Source: Sphingobacterium oryzagri (GTDB lineage: Bacteria > Bacteroidota > Bacteroidia > Sphingobacteriales > Sphingobacteriaceae). Taken from it: 64,000 nucleotides of DNA. A model generated the notes under the pieces. It worked only from the letters and a program-made list of their open reading frames with translations, did no database searches and was not told the origin of the DNA. The translations under genes and the position numbers were made by a program. Below are positions 7,124 to 16,747 of this stretch, piece after piece. Location of the stretch: positions 1,426,001-1,490,000 of the forward strand of contig NZ_CP117880.1 of NCBI RefSeq assembly GCF_028736175.1. Direction: 5' to 3'. How positions within the stretch are numbered: position 1 is the stretch's first letter; each line of letters begins with the position of its first letter.

Positions 7124-8190
7124 TGAAAAAATTAAATCTACCTTTCGGCTTGCTATCCATCGTGATAGCTGCCTTTACGCTCAGCGCTTGTCAGCATCCC
7201 GATCGCTCAAGCGCTATCCCGAAGACCGATACTATCCCGGTCGCGCTACGGCCTTTAGTGAATAGCGGTGCCGATGCCTCTTTTGAAGCAACGGGAACTT
7301 TCACAACCGATGATGAAACGTTGCTGGGATTTAAAAGTGGTGGCGTGATCGAAAAAATTTACGTGCGCGAAGGCGATGCGGTAAACGTTGGGCAGCTATT
7401 GGCACGGGTGCATATGGATGAGGTAGATGCGCGGATGTCACAGGTGAAGCTTTCAGTAGAAAAGGCGCAGCGTGATTATGAACGCGCCTACAAATTATAC
7501 CATGATAGTGTCGCCACGCTAGAACAAATGCAGAATGCGAAGACGGCGTTAGACGTGGCGCGGCAAGATTTGAAAGGAATACAGTTTAATAAGCAATATG
7601 CGGAAATCCGATCGACGAGCAACGGCTATGTGTTGGCGCGTTTGGCGCAGGAAGGACAGGTCGTTGGACCCGGCACACCTGTTTTTCAGATAAACGGTGC
7701 AAACGAAGGCAATTGGGAGTTAAAAGTTGGCGTTTCCGATCGGCAGTGGGCGGTTATTCAAGAGGGCGATACGGCACAGGTGCAGGCCGATGCATTGGGC
7801 GATCGAAGCTATCGTGCCGTGGTGCGCAGCAAGTCTGAAGGACTTGATCCAGCATCCGGAACGTTTAGCGTTTACCTGCGCTTGCTTGAAAAGCCCGCGG
7901 GCAAAGTTGCTACTGGTATGTTTGCGACGGCAAAGATGCGCGGCAGTCGTAGTAAGCAAACTACTTGGCAGATTCCGTATGAAGCGCTGTTGGATGGCAA
8001 TGGTAAGGAAGGTTATGTTTTCATCAGCAATGACGGCAAAACAGCCAAACGTGTAAAAGTTATGTTGGGCGCTATTGCGGCCGATGAGGTAACCGTGCTG
8101 GCCGGATTGGAAAATGCCGAGGCGTTGGTGGTGTCTGGCAGTCCTTACCTGGTTGATGGGGCGGCTATTAAGGTGGTGAAAACAAAATAA
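7123..8190 (+). CDS. RND efflux periplasmic adaptor, lipoprotein
   Basis: This is a 355-residue membrane-fusion protein. The lipobox LSAC places the acylated Cys at residue 23. Next come a biotinyl-lipoyl-like half (GVIEKIYVREGDAVNVGQLL, near 75), a coiled-coil hairpin (VEKAQRDYERAYKLYHDSVA), the second lipoyl half (IRSTSNGYVLARLAQEGQVV), then barrel and membrane-proximal domains. It links the inner-membrane permease to the outer-membrane channel. It overlaps the tolC stop by one base and is 9 nt from the permease gene. Confidence 0.93.
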   Translation: MKKLNLPFGLLSIVIAAFTLSACQHPDRSSAIPKTDTIPVALRPLVNSGADASFEATGTFTTDDETLLGFKSGGVIEKIYVREGDAVNVGQLLARVHMDEVDARMSQVKLSVEKAQRDYERAYKLYHDSVATLEQMQNAKTALDVARQDLKGIQFNKQYAEIRSTSNGYVLARLAQEGQVVGPGTPVFQINGANEGNWELKVGVSDRQWAVIQEGDTAQVQADALGDRSYRAVVRSKSEGLDPASGTFSVYLRLLEKPAGKVATGMFATAKMRGSRSKQTTWQIPYEALLDGNGKEGYVFISNDGKTAKRVKVMLGAIAADEVTVLAGLENAEALVVSGSPYLVDGAAIKVVKTK

Positions 8191-8199
8191 CGAATCGAG

Positions 8200-11100
8200 A
8201 TGAGCCTTATCAAATACCCGATTAAAAATTACCAGTTTACGCTGATCATGGTGCTGATGGTGATCGTGGTGGCGTTTAGCACGGTGCTCAACATGCCGCG
8301 CGCGGAAGATCCGGAAATGAAACCGGTGAATTTTCCGGTTACGGTTATCTATCCTGGAACGAGCCCGAAGGATATGGAACAGCTGGTTGTGAAACCTTTG
8401 GAAAGCAGATTTTATGCGTTGGATGGCATCAAGCGTATCAAAACAACCATTAGTAATGGTGTTGCTTTTATTTTCGTGGAGTACGTTTATGGCGAAGATT
8501 ACGACGCGAAATACCAGGAACTGGTGCGCGAGCTGACGGCTGCGCGAAGCGAGCTGCCGGATAATATTTATCGCGCCGAAGTGCGCAAGATTGATCCTAC
8601 CGGTGTGAGTGTGATCCAATCGGCTTTGATTTCCGAAAATGCATCCATGACGACTATCAAACGTCTTGCCGACGACTTAAAATCGCGTTTGGAAAAAGTG
8701 CGCGCATTAAAAAATGTGGAGATCAGCGGTTTGCCAGATCAGCTAGTGCGTGTTGATCTGCATTTGCCCAGAATGGCTAATCTCAAAATTCCGATGGATC
8801 GTGTGATACAAGCTATCCAAAGTGAAAACCAAAATATTCCGGGCGGTAGTGTGCGTGCCGGTGGGCGTACGTTCAGTGTAAAGACAAGTGGCGATTATCA
8901 AAGTATCGAAGAGATTGCTAACACCATTGTATCAAGTGCGCAAGGGCGTAATATTCTGCTGCGTGACATTGCCGACGTATATCCTACATTTACCGAGAAA
9001 AGCCATATCACGCGACTCAATGGCTACCAGGCCGTATTAATTAATGCCGCGCAGAAAAGCGGAATGAATATCAGCGAGACGCAGGAAGCGTATAAGCAGG
9101 TGTTGGACGAATTTCGACAAACGTTACCGTCTAATGTAGATTTTATCGTAAACTTCGATCAGGCCGATCAGGTTAATACACGCCTAAGCGGGCTCGGCAT
9201 CGACTTTTTGATTGCCATTACCTTGGTGTTGTTTACCTTATTGCCATTAGGCACGCGTGCATCGCTCGTCGTGATGATTGCCATTCCGCTCTCTTTAGGA
9301 TTGGGCCTGGTAACCTTGAATATCATCGGTTATTCGCTTAACCAGTTAAGTATCGTTGGCTTTGTGGTTGCGCTGGGTTTGGTTGTTGATGACAGTATTG
9401 TGGTGGTCGAAAATATTGAACGTTGGATGCGTGATGGTTATTCGCGACTAGACGCAGCCGTGAAGGGCACGAGCCAGATTGCCCTGGCAGTGGTCGGTTG
9501 TACCGTGACGTTGGTCATCGCATTTTTGCCATTGATGTTCATGCCCGAAATGGCTGGTGATTTTATCCGGAGTATGCCGACGGCCGTAATCGCCTCTGTC
9601 GTCGGTTCGATGTTTGTCGCGCTATTGGTGGTGCCTTTTTTGGCAAGTAAGTTGTTGAAACCGCACGCATCGGAAGATGGAAATGTTATTTTGAAAGTTT
9701 TACAAAAGGTGATTCATAGTACCTACGCTGTTTGGTTGGATAAAGCGCTACAACATCCGAAACGTACGGGTATTATCGCGTTGCTTATTTTTGCGGGTGC
9801 AGCAGCTTTGATTCCCATAGTAGGTTTTTCCCTGTTTCCGCCTTCTGAAAAGCCGCAATTCATGATCCAGATCGCCGCTCCTTTGCAGGGCAGTCTGCAA
9901 ACGACCGATAGCTTGACGCGTCGCATAGAAAACGAGTTACGCACATTGCCTTCGGTAAAATACTTTACAAGTAATGTAGGAAAAGGCAATCCACGGATTT
10001 ATTACAACATGAACCAAGGGAATGAAAACGTGGCTTATGCCGATATTTTTGTACAACTTTATCCGGATGTGAAAGCAAAGGAGAAAGAGAAGTTGATTGA
10101 AGAATTGCGCACGAAGTGGGCTTCCTATTTGGGTGCAAAAATTGAAGTGAAAAATTTCGAACAGGGCGTGCCGGTTATCTCGCCGGTAGAAGTACGCTTG
10201 TTTGGCGATGATTTGGATACCTTGCAACGCTTGGCTGCCGATGTGGAAAACATCTTAAAAACGACAGCTGGAAATGTTTACGTAAATAATCCGTTGAAAA
10301 ATAAGAAAACGGATATTCGGGTGCAGATCAACCGCGAGAAAGCCATGGCGCTCGGCGTTCCGACGGCACGTATCGATCAAACGATTCGCGTGGCGTTGGC
10401 GGGCTATGCGGTGGGTAGCTATACCGATCCCAATGCCGATGATAATTCGTATACGATAACAGTAACAGTACCGCGGGCCAATACGCCGGATATCCATGTG
10501 TTTGATGCTATTTTTGTCAATAACGTAGAAGGCACAGCTATTCCTTTGGCACAATTAGCTAATTTGCGTTTTGAGTCTTCGCCTTCTAATGTCTACCATC
10601 AAAATAAACAACGTACAGTATCGGTCAACTCGTCGGTGGCGAAAGGCTACACCAATGACGAAGTGATCAATGCCGTAATCGGCAAGATGGATGCGTTTTC
10701 CTTTCCAACGGGTTATTCCTACGAAATGGGCGGCGAGGTGGAGAGTCGGCAGACGGCTTTCGGTGGTTTTGGTACCATCATCATGGTTACCGTATTTTTA
10801 TTTATTGCGGTGCTCGTGCTGGAATTTAAAACCTTTAAAAGTACACTTATTGTATTGTCCGTGATTCCGCTCGGTATCGTGGGGGCCGTATTGGCGTTGC
10901 TGGTCACTGGAAATACGTTGTCTTTTGTGGCGACTATAGGATTAGTAGCACTCGCCGGTATTGAAGTGAAAAACACGATTCTGTTGGTTGATTTCACGAA
11001 TCAATTAAGACGGGAGGGCATGGGCTTGAATGAGTCTATTGAACAAGCTGGCGAGATTCGCTTTTTGCCGATTATCCTGACTTCGTTAACGGCTATTGGC

Positions 11101-11250
11101 GGTCTGTTGCCTATTGCCTGGTCAAGCAATCCGCTTATCTCGCCGCTAGCCATTGTGATGATTGGCGGTTTGATCAGTTCCACGTTATTATCGCGTATTG
11201 TTACGCCAGTCGTGTACAAATTGATTCCTCCACAAATCGAAAAGGATTAA
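8200..11250 (+). CDS. RND-family efflux permease (AcrB/MexB-like)
   Basis: This 1016-residue inner-membrane proton antiporter has the usual family length and layout: TM1, a large periplasmic loop, six TMs, a second loop, and a final group of TMs. The proton-relay segment in TM4 is VDDSIVVVENIERWMRDG, with the paired Asp residues near 400. The TM10 segment GIEVKNTILLVDFTN carries the conserved Lys. The N-terminus has the PRAEDPE motif and PGTSPKDMEQLVVKPLE. The substrate range cannot be read from sequence. It closes the tetR-linked operon. Confidence 0.95.
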   Translation: MSLIKYPIKNYQFTLIMVLMVIVVAFSTVLNMPRAEDPEMKPVNFPVTVIYPGTSPKDMEQLVVKPLESRFYALDGIKRIKTTISNGVAFIFVEYVYGEDYDAKYQELVRELTAARSELPDNIYRAEVRKIDPTGVSVIQSALISENASMTTIKRLADDLKSRLEKVRALKNVEISGLPDQLVRVDLHLPRMANLKIPMDRVIQAIQSENQNIPGGSVRAGGRTFSVKTSGDYQSIEEIANTIVSSAQGRNILLRDIADVYPTFTEKSHITRLNGYQAVLINAAQKSGMNISETQEAYKQVLDEFRQTLPSNVDFIVNFDQADQVNTRLSGLGIDFLIAITLVLFTLLPLGTRASLVVMIAIPLSLGLGLVTLNIIGYSLNQLSIVGFVVALGLVVDDSIVVVENIERWMRDGYSRLDAAVKGTSQIALAVVGCTVTLVIAFLPLMFMPEMAGDFIRSMPTAVIASVVGSMFVALLVVPFLASKLLKPHASEDGNVILKVLQKVIHSTYAVWLDKALQHPKRTGIIALLIFAGAAALIPIVGFSLFPPSEKPQFMIQIAAPLQGSLQTTDSLTRRIENELRTLPSVKYFTSNVGKGNPRIYYNMNQGNENVAYADIFVQLYPDVKAKEKEKLIEELRTKWASYLGAKIEVKNFEQGVPVISPVEVRLFGDDLDTLQRLAADVENILKTTAGNVYVNNPLKNKKTDIRVQINREKAMALGVPTARIDQTIRVALAGYAVGSYTDPNADDNSYTITVTVPRANTPDIHVFDAIFVNNVEGTAIPLAQLANLRFESSPSNVYHQNKQRTVSVNSSVAKGYTNDEVINAVIGKMDAFSFPTGYSYEMGGEVESRQTAFGGFGTIIMVTVFLFIAVLVLEFKTFKSTLIVLSVIPLGIVGAVLALLVTGNTLSFVATIGLVALAGIEVKNTILLVDFTNQLRREGMGLNESIEQAGEIRFLPIILTSLTAIGGLLPIAWSSNPLISPLAIVMIGGLISSTLLSRIVTPVVYKLIPPQIEKD

Positions 11251-11304
11251 GATCATACACGTCGTTTTTGACGGTAGATACAAATCCTATTTTGTGTTGT
11301 TAAC

Positions 11305-11344
11305 ATGCATCATTGCCAAGCGATAGATCGAAGCAATGATGCAT
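11305..11344. repeat. 12-bp perfect inverted repeat after the RND operon
   Basis: ATGCATCATTGC (11305-11316) and GCAATGATGCAT (11333-11344) pair perfectly around a 16-nt loop containing CAAGCGATAGATCG. There is no T run directly after the stem. It may still help end the operon transcript. The loop echoes the CAAGCGAT core of the repeat family, perhaps by chance. Confidence 0.5.
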
Positions 11345-11512
11345 ATTACGTTACTTGACTATGTTTTTGTCCGATCTCTTTTTATGTTTTTCGCAGTTTA
11401 CCGGGTTTTCTGCGATTACCATATCTGTATTGGTCGGGTGAACGATTGATAACTGCATTATCCAAATATTCGTTTGAAGTAAAAAAATAATCGAATCTTA
11501 TTAAATTTCTTA

Positions 11513-11520
11513 TACCTTTG
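11513..11520 (+). promoter_or_regulatory. TAnnTTTG promoter element of the mef-like leader
   Basis: TACCTTTG is a perfect -7 box. It ends 6 nt before the ATG of a 17-codon leader frame. No clear -33 element sits at the usual distance. If used, it gives a leader of about 255 nt ahead of the exporter gene. Confidence 0.5.
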
Positions 11521-11526
11521 TTTATC

Positions 11527-11580
11527 ATGAAGATAACATTGTTGTGCGGTATTTTTTCCGTCCGCATAAGATTAGTATAA
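11527..11580 (+). CDS. putative 17-aa leader peptide of the mef-like exporter
   Basis: ATG at 11527 and TAA at 11578 enclose MKITLLCGIFSVRIRLV. It begins 6 nt after a perfect -7 box, so it would be translated from the very 5' end of the transcript. It contains Arg-Ile-Arg (residues 13-15), a basic-x-basic motif. Known macrolide-arrest peptides such as ErmDL and the mef(A/E) leader carry the same kind of motif. The Arg codons overlap CCGCA (11562-11566), a segment able to pair with two alternative TGCGG partners. No homologue can be checked here, so coding is inferred from position and motif. Confidence 0.45.
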   Translation: MKITLLCGIFSVRIRLV

Positions 11581-11740
11581 CGTTGACCGAGGCATCTCGG
11601 TAGTTGATGCGGTTGTACAGGTTCTTGTATAACACCGCGATTAAATCATTTGTATTTTTTTAGGCTATTGTTAGCCACGGGTTTTTCTAATGCGCTGTAG
11701 TTGCCAGGTGCACAAGCCGCCGGTAAGTAATGGATCATTA
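11545..11740 (+). promoter_or_regulatory. structured leader, candidate attenuator
   Basis: Several stems are visible. CCGCA (11562-11566) can pair with TGCGG at 11545-11549 or at 11608-11612. The latter copy can instead pair, as GCGG, with CCGC at 11634-11637. Other hairpins are ACCGAG-GCAT-CTCGGT (near 11586-11601) and GGCTA-TTGT-TAGCC (11663-11676), the latter followed by GGG and five T. Two more are TTGCC with GGTAA (11701-11726) and TAATG-GAT-CATTA (11728-11740). A stalled ribosome on the leader peptide would cover CCGCA and shift the folding. The choice of terminator versus antiterminator is inference. Confidence 0.4.
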
Positions 11741-11770
11741 ATGAGAAAAAATCCTATTTATCTTCTTTAA
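11741..11770 (+). CDS. possible second, 9-aa upstream frame (MRKNPIYLL)
   Basis: ATG at 11741 to TAA at 11768-11770 gives a 9-residue frame whose stop is 10 nt before the exporter ATG. Such spacing allows reinitiation or translational coupling. Nothing else supports it. Confidence 0.25.
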   Translation: MRKNPIYLL

Positions 11771-11780
11771 ATCACGTTCG

Positions 11781-13040
11781 ATGAAAGAGCATTGGAAAAA
11801 GAAATTCTTATTTATTTGGGTTGGACAGTTTCTGTCGTTGATAAGCAGTTCGGCCGTCAATTTTGCCATTATTATTTGGCTGAGTATGGAACATGCTTCG
11901 GCAGAAGTGTTGGCCTACGGCGCTATTGCAGCGATGCTGCCCGGCGCAATTATCGGTCCTTTTGCGGGTGTTTTTATCGACCGCTGGGATCGAAAAAAGA
12001 CCATGATGCTCGCGGATAGTTTTGTAGCGATCTGCACATTAGTCATGTCGATCAGTTTTTTTCTGGGATATGAAGGCTTGTTGTTAATCTATGTGATGTT
12101 AATGCTACGATCCATAGGTTCGGCTTTTCATATGCCTGCGATGCAGGCCGCCATACCGATGATCGCTCCGGAGAATGCGTTGTTGCGTATCGCAGGCGTC
12201 AACCAAACGATACAATCGGTCTCGTCGATTGCTGGTCCTGCTTTGGGCGCACTAGCGATATCGTTAATGAGCATTGGCAATGTGCTGCTTCTGGATATTG
12301 TTGGTGCCAGCATTGCGGTGGCCTCCTTATTGTTTGTGCATATCCCGAATCCGCAGCTAGCAGAAAAAGCGAAAACAAGTATGAAGCAAGTCTGGACAGA
12401 TTTGCGTGGCGGACTCCTTGAAATTATGAACAAAAAGGGATTGATGTGGCTTTTTCTGTTTTCTACGGTTGTCACTTTTTGCATTATGCCGATAGCGGTA
12501 CTCTTTCCCTTACTGACGTTAAACCATTTTCATGGCGGTAAATGGGAGATGAGTATTATCGAGATGATGTGGGGTGTCGGAATGTTGATTGGCGGTGGTT
12601 TGATCAGCATTTTTAAACCTACATTTTCTAAAATTTTGTTAATCAACACCACCTATATCGTTCTTGGTATTACGCTGGCCTTATCTGGTTATTTACCGGC
12701 AAATCTATTTTATCTTTTCGTCAGTTTAACGGTCCTGGGCGGCGTCGCCGCAGCGGTTTACAACGCTTGCTTTATGACGGTTTTACAGGAAGAGGTGCGG
12801 CCAGAACTGATGGGCAGGGTTTTTTCGTTGTATTTTAGCATCGCTATTATTCCCACGGTGCTCGGACTTTTGGGCACAGGTTGGGCGGCTGATGTTTTTG
12901 GTGTAAATTATCTTTTTATGGTTTTAGGTGGCGTAATTGTGCTTATTGGTGCGTGTTCGTTCTTTAACCGGTCGCTGCGGAAGCTGGGAAACAAAAACGC
13001 TGCTACGCCGTTTGCTGATTCGACGACGAAAACCGATTGA
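11781..13040 (+). CDS. MFS exporter, Mef-like (macrolide-efflux type)
   Basis: This 419-residue inner-membrane protein has about 12 TM segments and belongs to the MFS_3 group. It resembles Mef proteins along its length: the opening WKKKFLFIWVGQFLSLISSS, GPFAGVFIDRWDRKKTMM (the MFS A motif), RSIGSAFHMPAMQAAIPMI, ALFPLLTLNHF-like IAVLFPLLTLNHFHGG, and LMGRVFSLYFSI. Mef proteins expel 14- and 15-membered macrolides, but the substrate here is not proven. A 260-nt leader with a short peptide frame and alternative hairpins lies upstream. The gene stands alone and ends at a shared terminator with smc. Confidence 0.88.
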   Translation: MKEHWKKKFLFIWVGQFLSLISSSAVNFAIIIWLSMEHASAEVLAYGAIAAMLPGAIIGPFAGVFIDRWDRKKTMMLADSFVAICTLVMSISFFLGYEGLLLIYVMLMLRSIGSAFHMPAMQAAIPMIAPENALLRIAGVNQTIQSVSSIAGPALGALAISLMSIGNVLLLDIVGASIAVASLLFVHIPNPQLAEKAKTSMKQVWTDLRGGLLEIMNKKGLMWLFLFSTVVTFCIMPIAVLFPLLTLNHFHGGKWEMSIIEMMWGVGMLIGGGLISIFKPTFSKILLINTTYIVLGITLALSGYLPANLFYLFVSLTVLGGVAAAVYNACFMTVLQEEVRPELMGRVFSLYFSIAIIPTVLGLLGTGWAADVFGVNYLFMVLGGVIVLIGACSFFNRSLRKLGNKNAATPFADSTTKTD

Positions 13041-13117
13041 TGCGCTTTACCGCGCGGCGTCAAAACGATGGCTAGAAGGTGTTAGTACATCGTTCTTAAA
13101 CATCTTTTTTATAGCAA

Positions 13118-13152
13118 AAAGCGATTGCACTCTTATTGACTGCAATCGCTTT
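13118..13152. terminator. bidirectional terminator between mef-like gene and smc
   Basis: AAAGCGATTGCA (13118-13129) and TGCAATCGCTTT (13141-13152) form a perfect 12-bp stem with an 11-nt loop. It lies between two convergent genes. Confidence 0.8.
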
Positions 13153-13201
13153 CGCTTGTAGCGGTATATTCCTCTTTCCGCAAAGGTATACTAGCTGAGT
13201 T

Positions 13202-16200
13202 TTATGCTACATCACGCAAATCTACAGCGACCACGCGTGATACACCTTGTTCTACCATGGTCACGCCGTAAATGATATCGGTACTTGCGATTGTGCGCTT
13301 GTTGTGCGATACAATGATAAACTGCGAGTTTTTCGAAAAGTCGCGGATGATGTTATTGAATTTATCAATATTCGTATCATCCAGTGGTGCATCTACCTCA
13401 TCGAAAATACAGAAAGGAGCTGGTTTTAAGAGGTACAGCGAAAACAGTAAAGCTGTTGCGGTGAGCGTTTTTTCGCCACCAGACAATTGGTTGATTGATA
13501 AAGGACGTTTTCCTTTCGGACGAGCGATTATATCAATATCCGATTCTAATGGATTACTCGGATCAGTCAATATCATGTCGCAGGAATCCTCTTCGTTGAA
13601 TAACGAACGGAAAACCTGAATGAAGTTTTCGCGCACCGTATTAAATGCGTACATAAATTTATCATTTGCGGTTTGATCGATTTCATTGATGGTGGCCATT
13701 AATGACGCTTTTGCCTCCAATAGATCATTCTTTTCCTTGGTGATAAAGTTATGACGTTCGTTCATCTCGTCATACGCTTCCTTGGCCATCGGATTGATCG
13801 AACCGTAACTTTCCAATTGTTTTTTGAGTTTTTCGCAACTCGCGGCCAATTCCTGCTGCGATAGCGTCAATTCGGGTGCTTCGCTTTCCAGCAGCGTTTG
13901 CAAGTCGATGTTAAACTCTACCGATAAGCGCTCTTTTAAACTGCTGAGCTCAATCTGCAGCGTGGTTTTCTTGTCTTTTAGCTCCGATAGCAAAAAGTCA
14001 TGTTGCTCTTTGCTGCGACGAAGTTGGGTAATAGCTTCTTCCAGGTCGTTTACCTGCTTGCGCGATCCGTAAAAATCTTCCTCGATTTCCTGCAAACCTT
14101 TTTCCAAGGATTCTTTTTGCGCATACATCGCCGTCAGGTCTTCGTCGTTGCTGTCTGTAAACGCCAAGGCATCTTTCATATCGATCTTTACCTGATCGTA
14201 TTCGCTACTGTTCTTTTCTATCCGTCGTTCAAATGTTTCCTGTTGGCTTTCGCGATATTCTACGTCTTTCTGCAAACTGGAAACTTTGTTTTGCTGCTGA
14301 TGGTAGCGAATATTTTCCTGATTGAACGTTGTTGATCGTTCGTTAAGCATGTCAGATAGTTCGGCATATGCTTCCTGCATCTCCAGCATTTCCTGCTGTT
14401 GCGTTTGCTGAGCCGTCTTCAACGCTTCCAATTCGGGCTCCGACTGTTGCAATTCCTGCTCTATCGAAGCAATTTTGGTTTCAATGTCGAGTTTACGATT
14501 TTGACTATTGTTGATGAATGTCTGGTATTGCTCTTGCTTAGTCTTGACCGAGATCAGCTCATTGTTCAGGCGATTCAATAGGTTGCGTAGCTCATCAATC
14601 AAATCTCGTTGTGAGGATACGCGAAGACCAGCCAATTGATCGATATCTTCTGCTTCTTTAGCTTGCAGTTCTTCAATCTGCTGGTTTAAGCTTTTGATTT
14701 CTTTAACCAGGTTTTCTAAATTTTTCGCCCGACCAATTCGTTTACCTTCAAAAAGACCAACCGATCCGCCACTTAAACCCAGGCAATTTTTTGAAAATTT
14801 ACCTTCTGGATGTAAGATCACACGTTCTTCAGACGGAAGTTGCTGCTCCAGGCTGTCGACGGTAGTCGTTTTCAAAATAAAGACATGACGAAGCAAATGT
14901 TCGCATAGCGCCGCATATTTTTTGTCTACCTTGATGACGTCCAATGCAGGCATCAGGTTGTCGTCTGCTACGCTCGGCGCGTTTTTAAGATCGACGTTTT
15001 GTATGGCGTCCAATACGAAAAAATTGGCCCGTCCGCGAGAAGCGTCGCTCAGCAATTGTATAGCCTGTACCGCTTCGAGCTGATCTTCCACCACATAATG
15101 GTTCATCACGGGCTCGAGGTAGTTTTCAATCGCAACGCGGTATTCTTCTTGACAGAATAGGATATCGGAAAATAACGGATAGGATTTTTTCCAACCGGCA
15201 TTTTTGCGTAAAAATTTGATAGATTCCGGAAATCCTTCCAGGTTATCGACCAGCGATTTGGTCAGATTGTACTCATTCTGTTTGGCATCAACCAAACGCG
15301 ACTCCCGGTTAATTTGGTTACGCGTTTCAGTTAATCGAAGCTCGATATCCTGCATTTGCAGCTGCAGCTCCTCTTCGCCCCGAAGCGCCGCATCATATTG
15401 CGCTTGTTGTTGCTCCACGCGCTCTTCGAGATCAGCAACCGCCGTGTTAAATTCTGAAAGTTCTTCTTCCTTTGAGCTGGCATCGTTGACGTTGCGCAAA
15501 GACTCCTGCTGCAGGGCCTCTTTTTGAATATGAAGTACAGCAATATCTTTTTCGAGCTTGTAAATCTTGCTTTGCAAAGCTGTAGCTTGTTCGGCACAAG
15601 CATCAAGCTTTCCGCGTGCCGAAAGTTGTTGCCCGCGCAGCTCATCAACCTCGGTTTTGTTTTTTTCGATGGCACTATGGTCGTTGTCTAAAGTGCTTTG
15701 CTCTTGAAAAAGCTCTTCGTGCAGGCGCTTTAACGTGTGCATAACGTGATCGAGTTGGTTTTTGTCATTGCTCAACTCGGTCGTCAGGCGGGCCTCCTTG
15801 TCCTGCAAGTGACGCATCTGCTCATTCTTTATCTTCTTATCCGACTCGTATGCACGGATTTTGTTGACATATTCATTGGTGCTTTTTTGCTGCGTAGCCA
15901 GATTTTTCTCTTTCGCCAGAATATCTTCACGCAGCGTTTTAAGTTGCTTTTCGTGGTTTTCTATCTTGCCGCCACTTTCTTGAATATGGCTATTTTGCGC
16001 TTGTTCCTGCTCGTTTATACGTTCGAGGTCGCTGCTGAAACCATCTAAACGGTAATAGGCCAGGCCTACGCTTGCTTCGCGATACTCGTCTTTAAGCTGG
16101 AAATATTTATCGGCTTTTTTCGCTTGCGTTTCAAGTTGCTTGAGGTTTTTGTTGATCTCAAACAGCAAATCATCCACACGTGAGAGGTCGCCCTCCGTAT

Positions 16201-16747
16201 CTTTCAGCTTGGCCAGCGTTTGCTTCTTGCGCACCTTGTACTTGGAGATGCCCGATGCTTCTTCAAAAAGGTTACGGCGCGAGTTATCTTTATTGTTGAT
16301 GATCTCATCAATCATCTTCAGCTCAATGATTGCATAAGAATCTGCACCCAGTCCGGTATCCAGAAAAAGATCGGTAATGTCTTTTAAACGGCATTTGACA
16401 TCGTTCAATCGGTATTCGCTATCGCCGTTTCGATACAGTTTACGCGTAATGGTGACCGTAGAAAATTCGGTTGGCAACAGATTATTGTTGTTTTCAAAAG
16501 TGAGTGATACCTCGGCCAAATTCGCCGGCTTTCTATTGGCGGTTCCGTTGAAAATAATGTTTTCCATCTTTTCAGAACGTAACATGCGCGTGCTTTGCTC
16601 GCCCAATACCCAACGTATGGCATCCACCACATTGGACTTTCCGCAGCCATTTGGCCCCACAATAGCGGTAACACCCTCATTAAAATTAATGGTGATCTTA
16701 TCGCCAAAGCTTTTGAAGCCTTTGATTTCTAATTTTGTTAATTGCAT
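13202..16747 (-). CDS. smc: chromosome segregation protein SMC
   Basis: This 1181-residue condensin ATPase has the full canonical layout. The N-terminal head has Walker A GPNGCGKSN at residues 31-39. A long coiled coil leads to a hinge at about 500-680, and a returning coiled coil to the C-terminal head with the signature LSGGEKTLTATALL and Walker B FCIFDEVDAPLDD. The protein compacts and aligns sister chromosomes, normally with ScpA and ScpB, which are not in this window. Start ATG 16747 matches the conserved MxLxKLEIKGFKSF opening. It is transcribed alone, with a 416-nt gap upstream. Confidence 0.97.
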   Translation of the reverse strand: MQLTKLEIKGFKSFGDKITINFNEGVTAIVGPNGCGKSNVVDAIRWVLGEQSTRMLRSEKMENIIFNGTANRKPANLAEVSLTFENNNNLLPTEFSTVTITRKLYRNGDSEYRLNDVKCRLKDITDLFLDTGLGADSYAIIELKMIDEIINNKDNSRRNLFEEASGISKYKVRKKQTLAKLKDTEGDLSRVDDLLFEINKNLKQLETQAKKADKYFQLKDEYREASVGLAYYRLDGFSSDLERINEQEQAQNSHIQESGGKIENHEKQLKTLREDILAKEKNLATQQKSTNEYVNKIRAYESDKKIKNEQMRHLQDKEARLTTELSNDKNQLDHVMHTLKRLHEELFQEQSTLDNDHSAIEKNKTEVDELRGQQLSARGKLDACAEQATALQSKIYKLEKDIAVLHIQKEALQQESLRNVNDASSKEEELSEFNTAVADLEERVEQQQAQYDAALRGEEELQLQMQDIELRLTETRNQINRESRLVDAKQNEYNLTKSLVDNLEGFPESIKFLRKNAGWKKSYPLFSDILFCQEEYRVAIENYLEPVMNHYVVEDQLEAVQAIQLLSDASRGRANFFVLDAIQNVDLKNAPSVADDNLMPALDVIKVDKKYAALCEHLLRHVFILKTTTVDSLEQQLPSEERVILHPEGKFSKNCLGLSGGSVGLFEGKRIGRAKNLENLVKEIKSLNQQIEELQAKEAEDIDQLAGLRVSSQRDLIDELRNLLNRLNNELISVKTKQEQYQTFINNSQNRKLDIETKIASIEQELQQSEPELEALKTAQQTQQQEMLEMQEAYAELSDMLNERSTTFNQENIRYHQQQNKVSSLQKDVEYRESQQETFERRIEKNSSEYDQVKIDMKDALAFTDSNDEDLTAMYAQKESLEKGLQEIEEDFYGSRKQVNDLEEAITQLRRSKEQHDFLLSELKDKKTTLQIELSSLKERLSVEFNIDLQTLLESEAPELTLSQQELAASCEKLKKQLESYGSINPMAKEAYDEMNERHNFITKEKNDLLEAKASLMATINEIDQTANDKFMYAFNTVRENFIQVFRSLFNEEDSCDMILTDPSNPLESDIDIIARPKGKRPLSINQLSGGEKTLTATALLFSLYLLKPAPFCIFDEVDAPLDDTNIDKFNNIIRDFSKNSQFIIVSHNKRTIASTDIIYGVTMVEQGVSRVVAVDLRDVA

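Noticed and set aside
7720..8619. Antisense frame of 299 codons opposite the adaptor and permease genes
   Set aside because: It is His- and Arg-rich in the way antisense shadows of coding DNA are, and it crosses the junction of two well-supported genes.
11382..11567. Minus-strand 61-codon frame before the mef-like gene
   Set aside because: It lies opposite the promoter and leader, has no signal or domain, and its base composition is that of spacer DNA.
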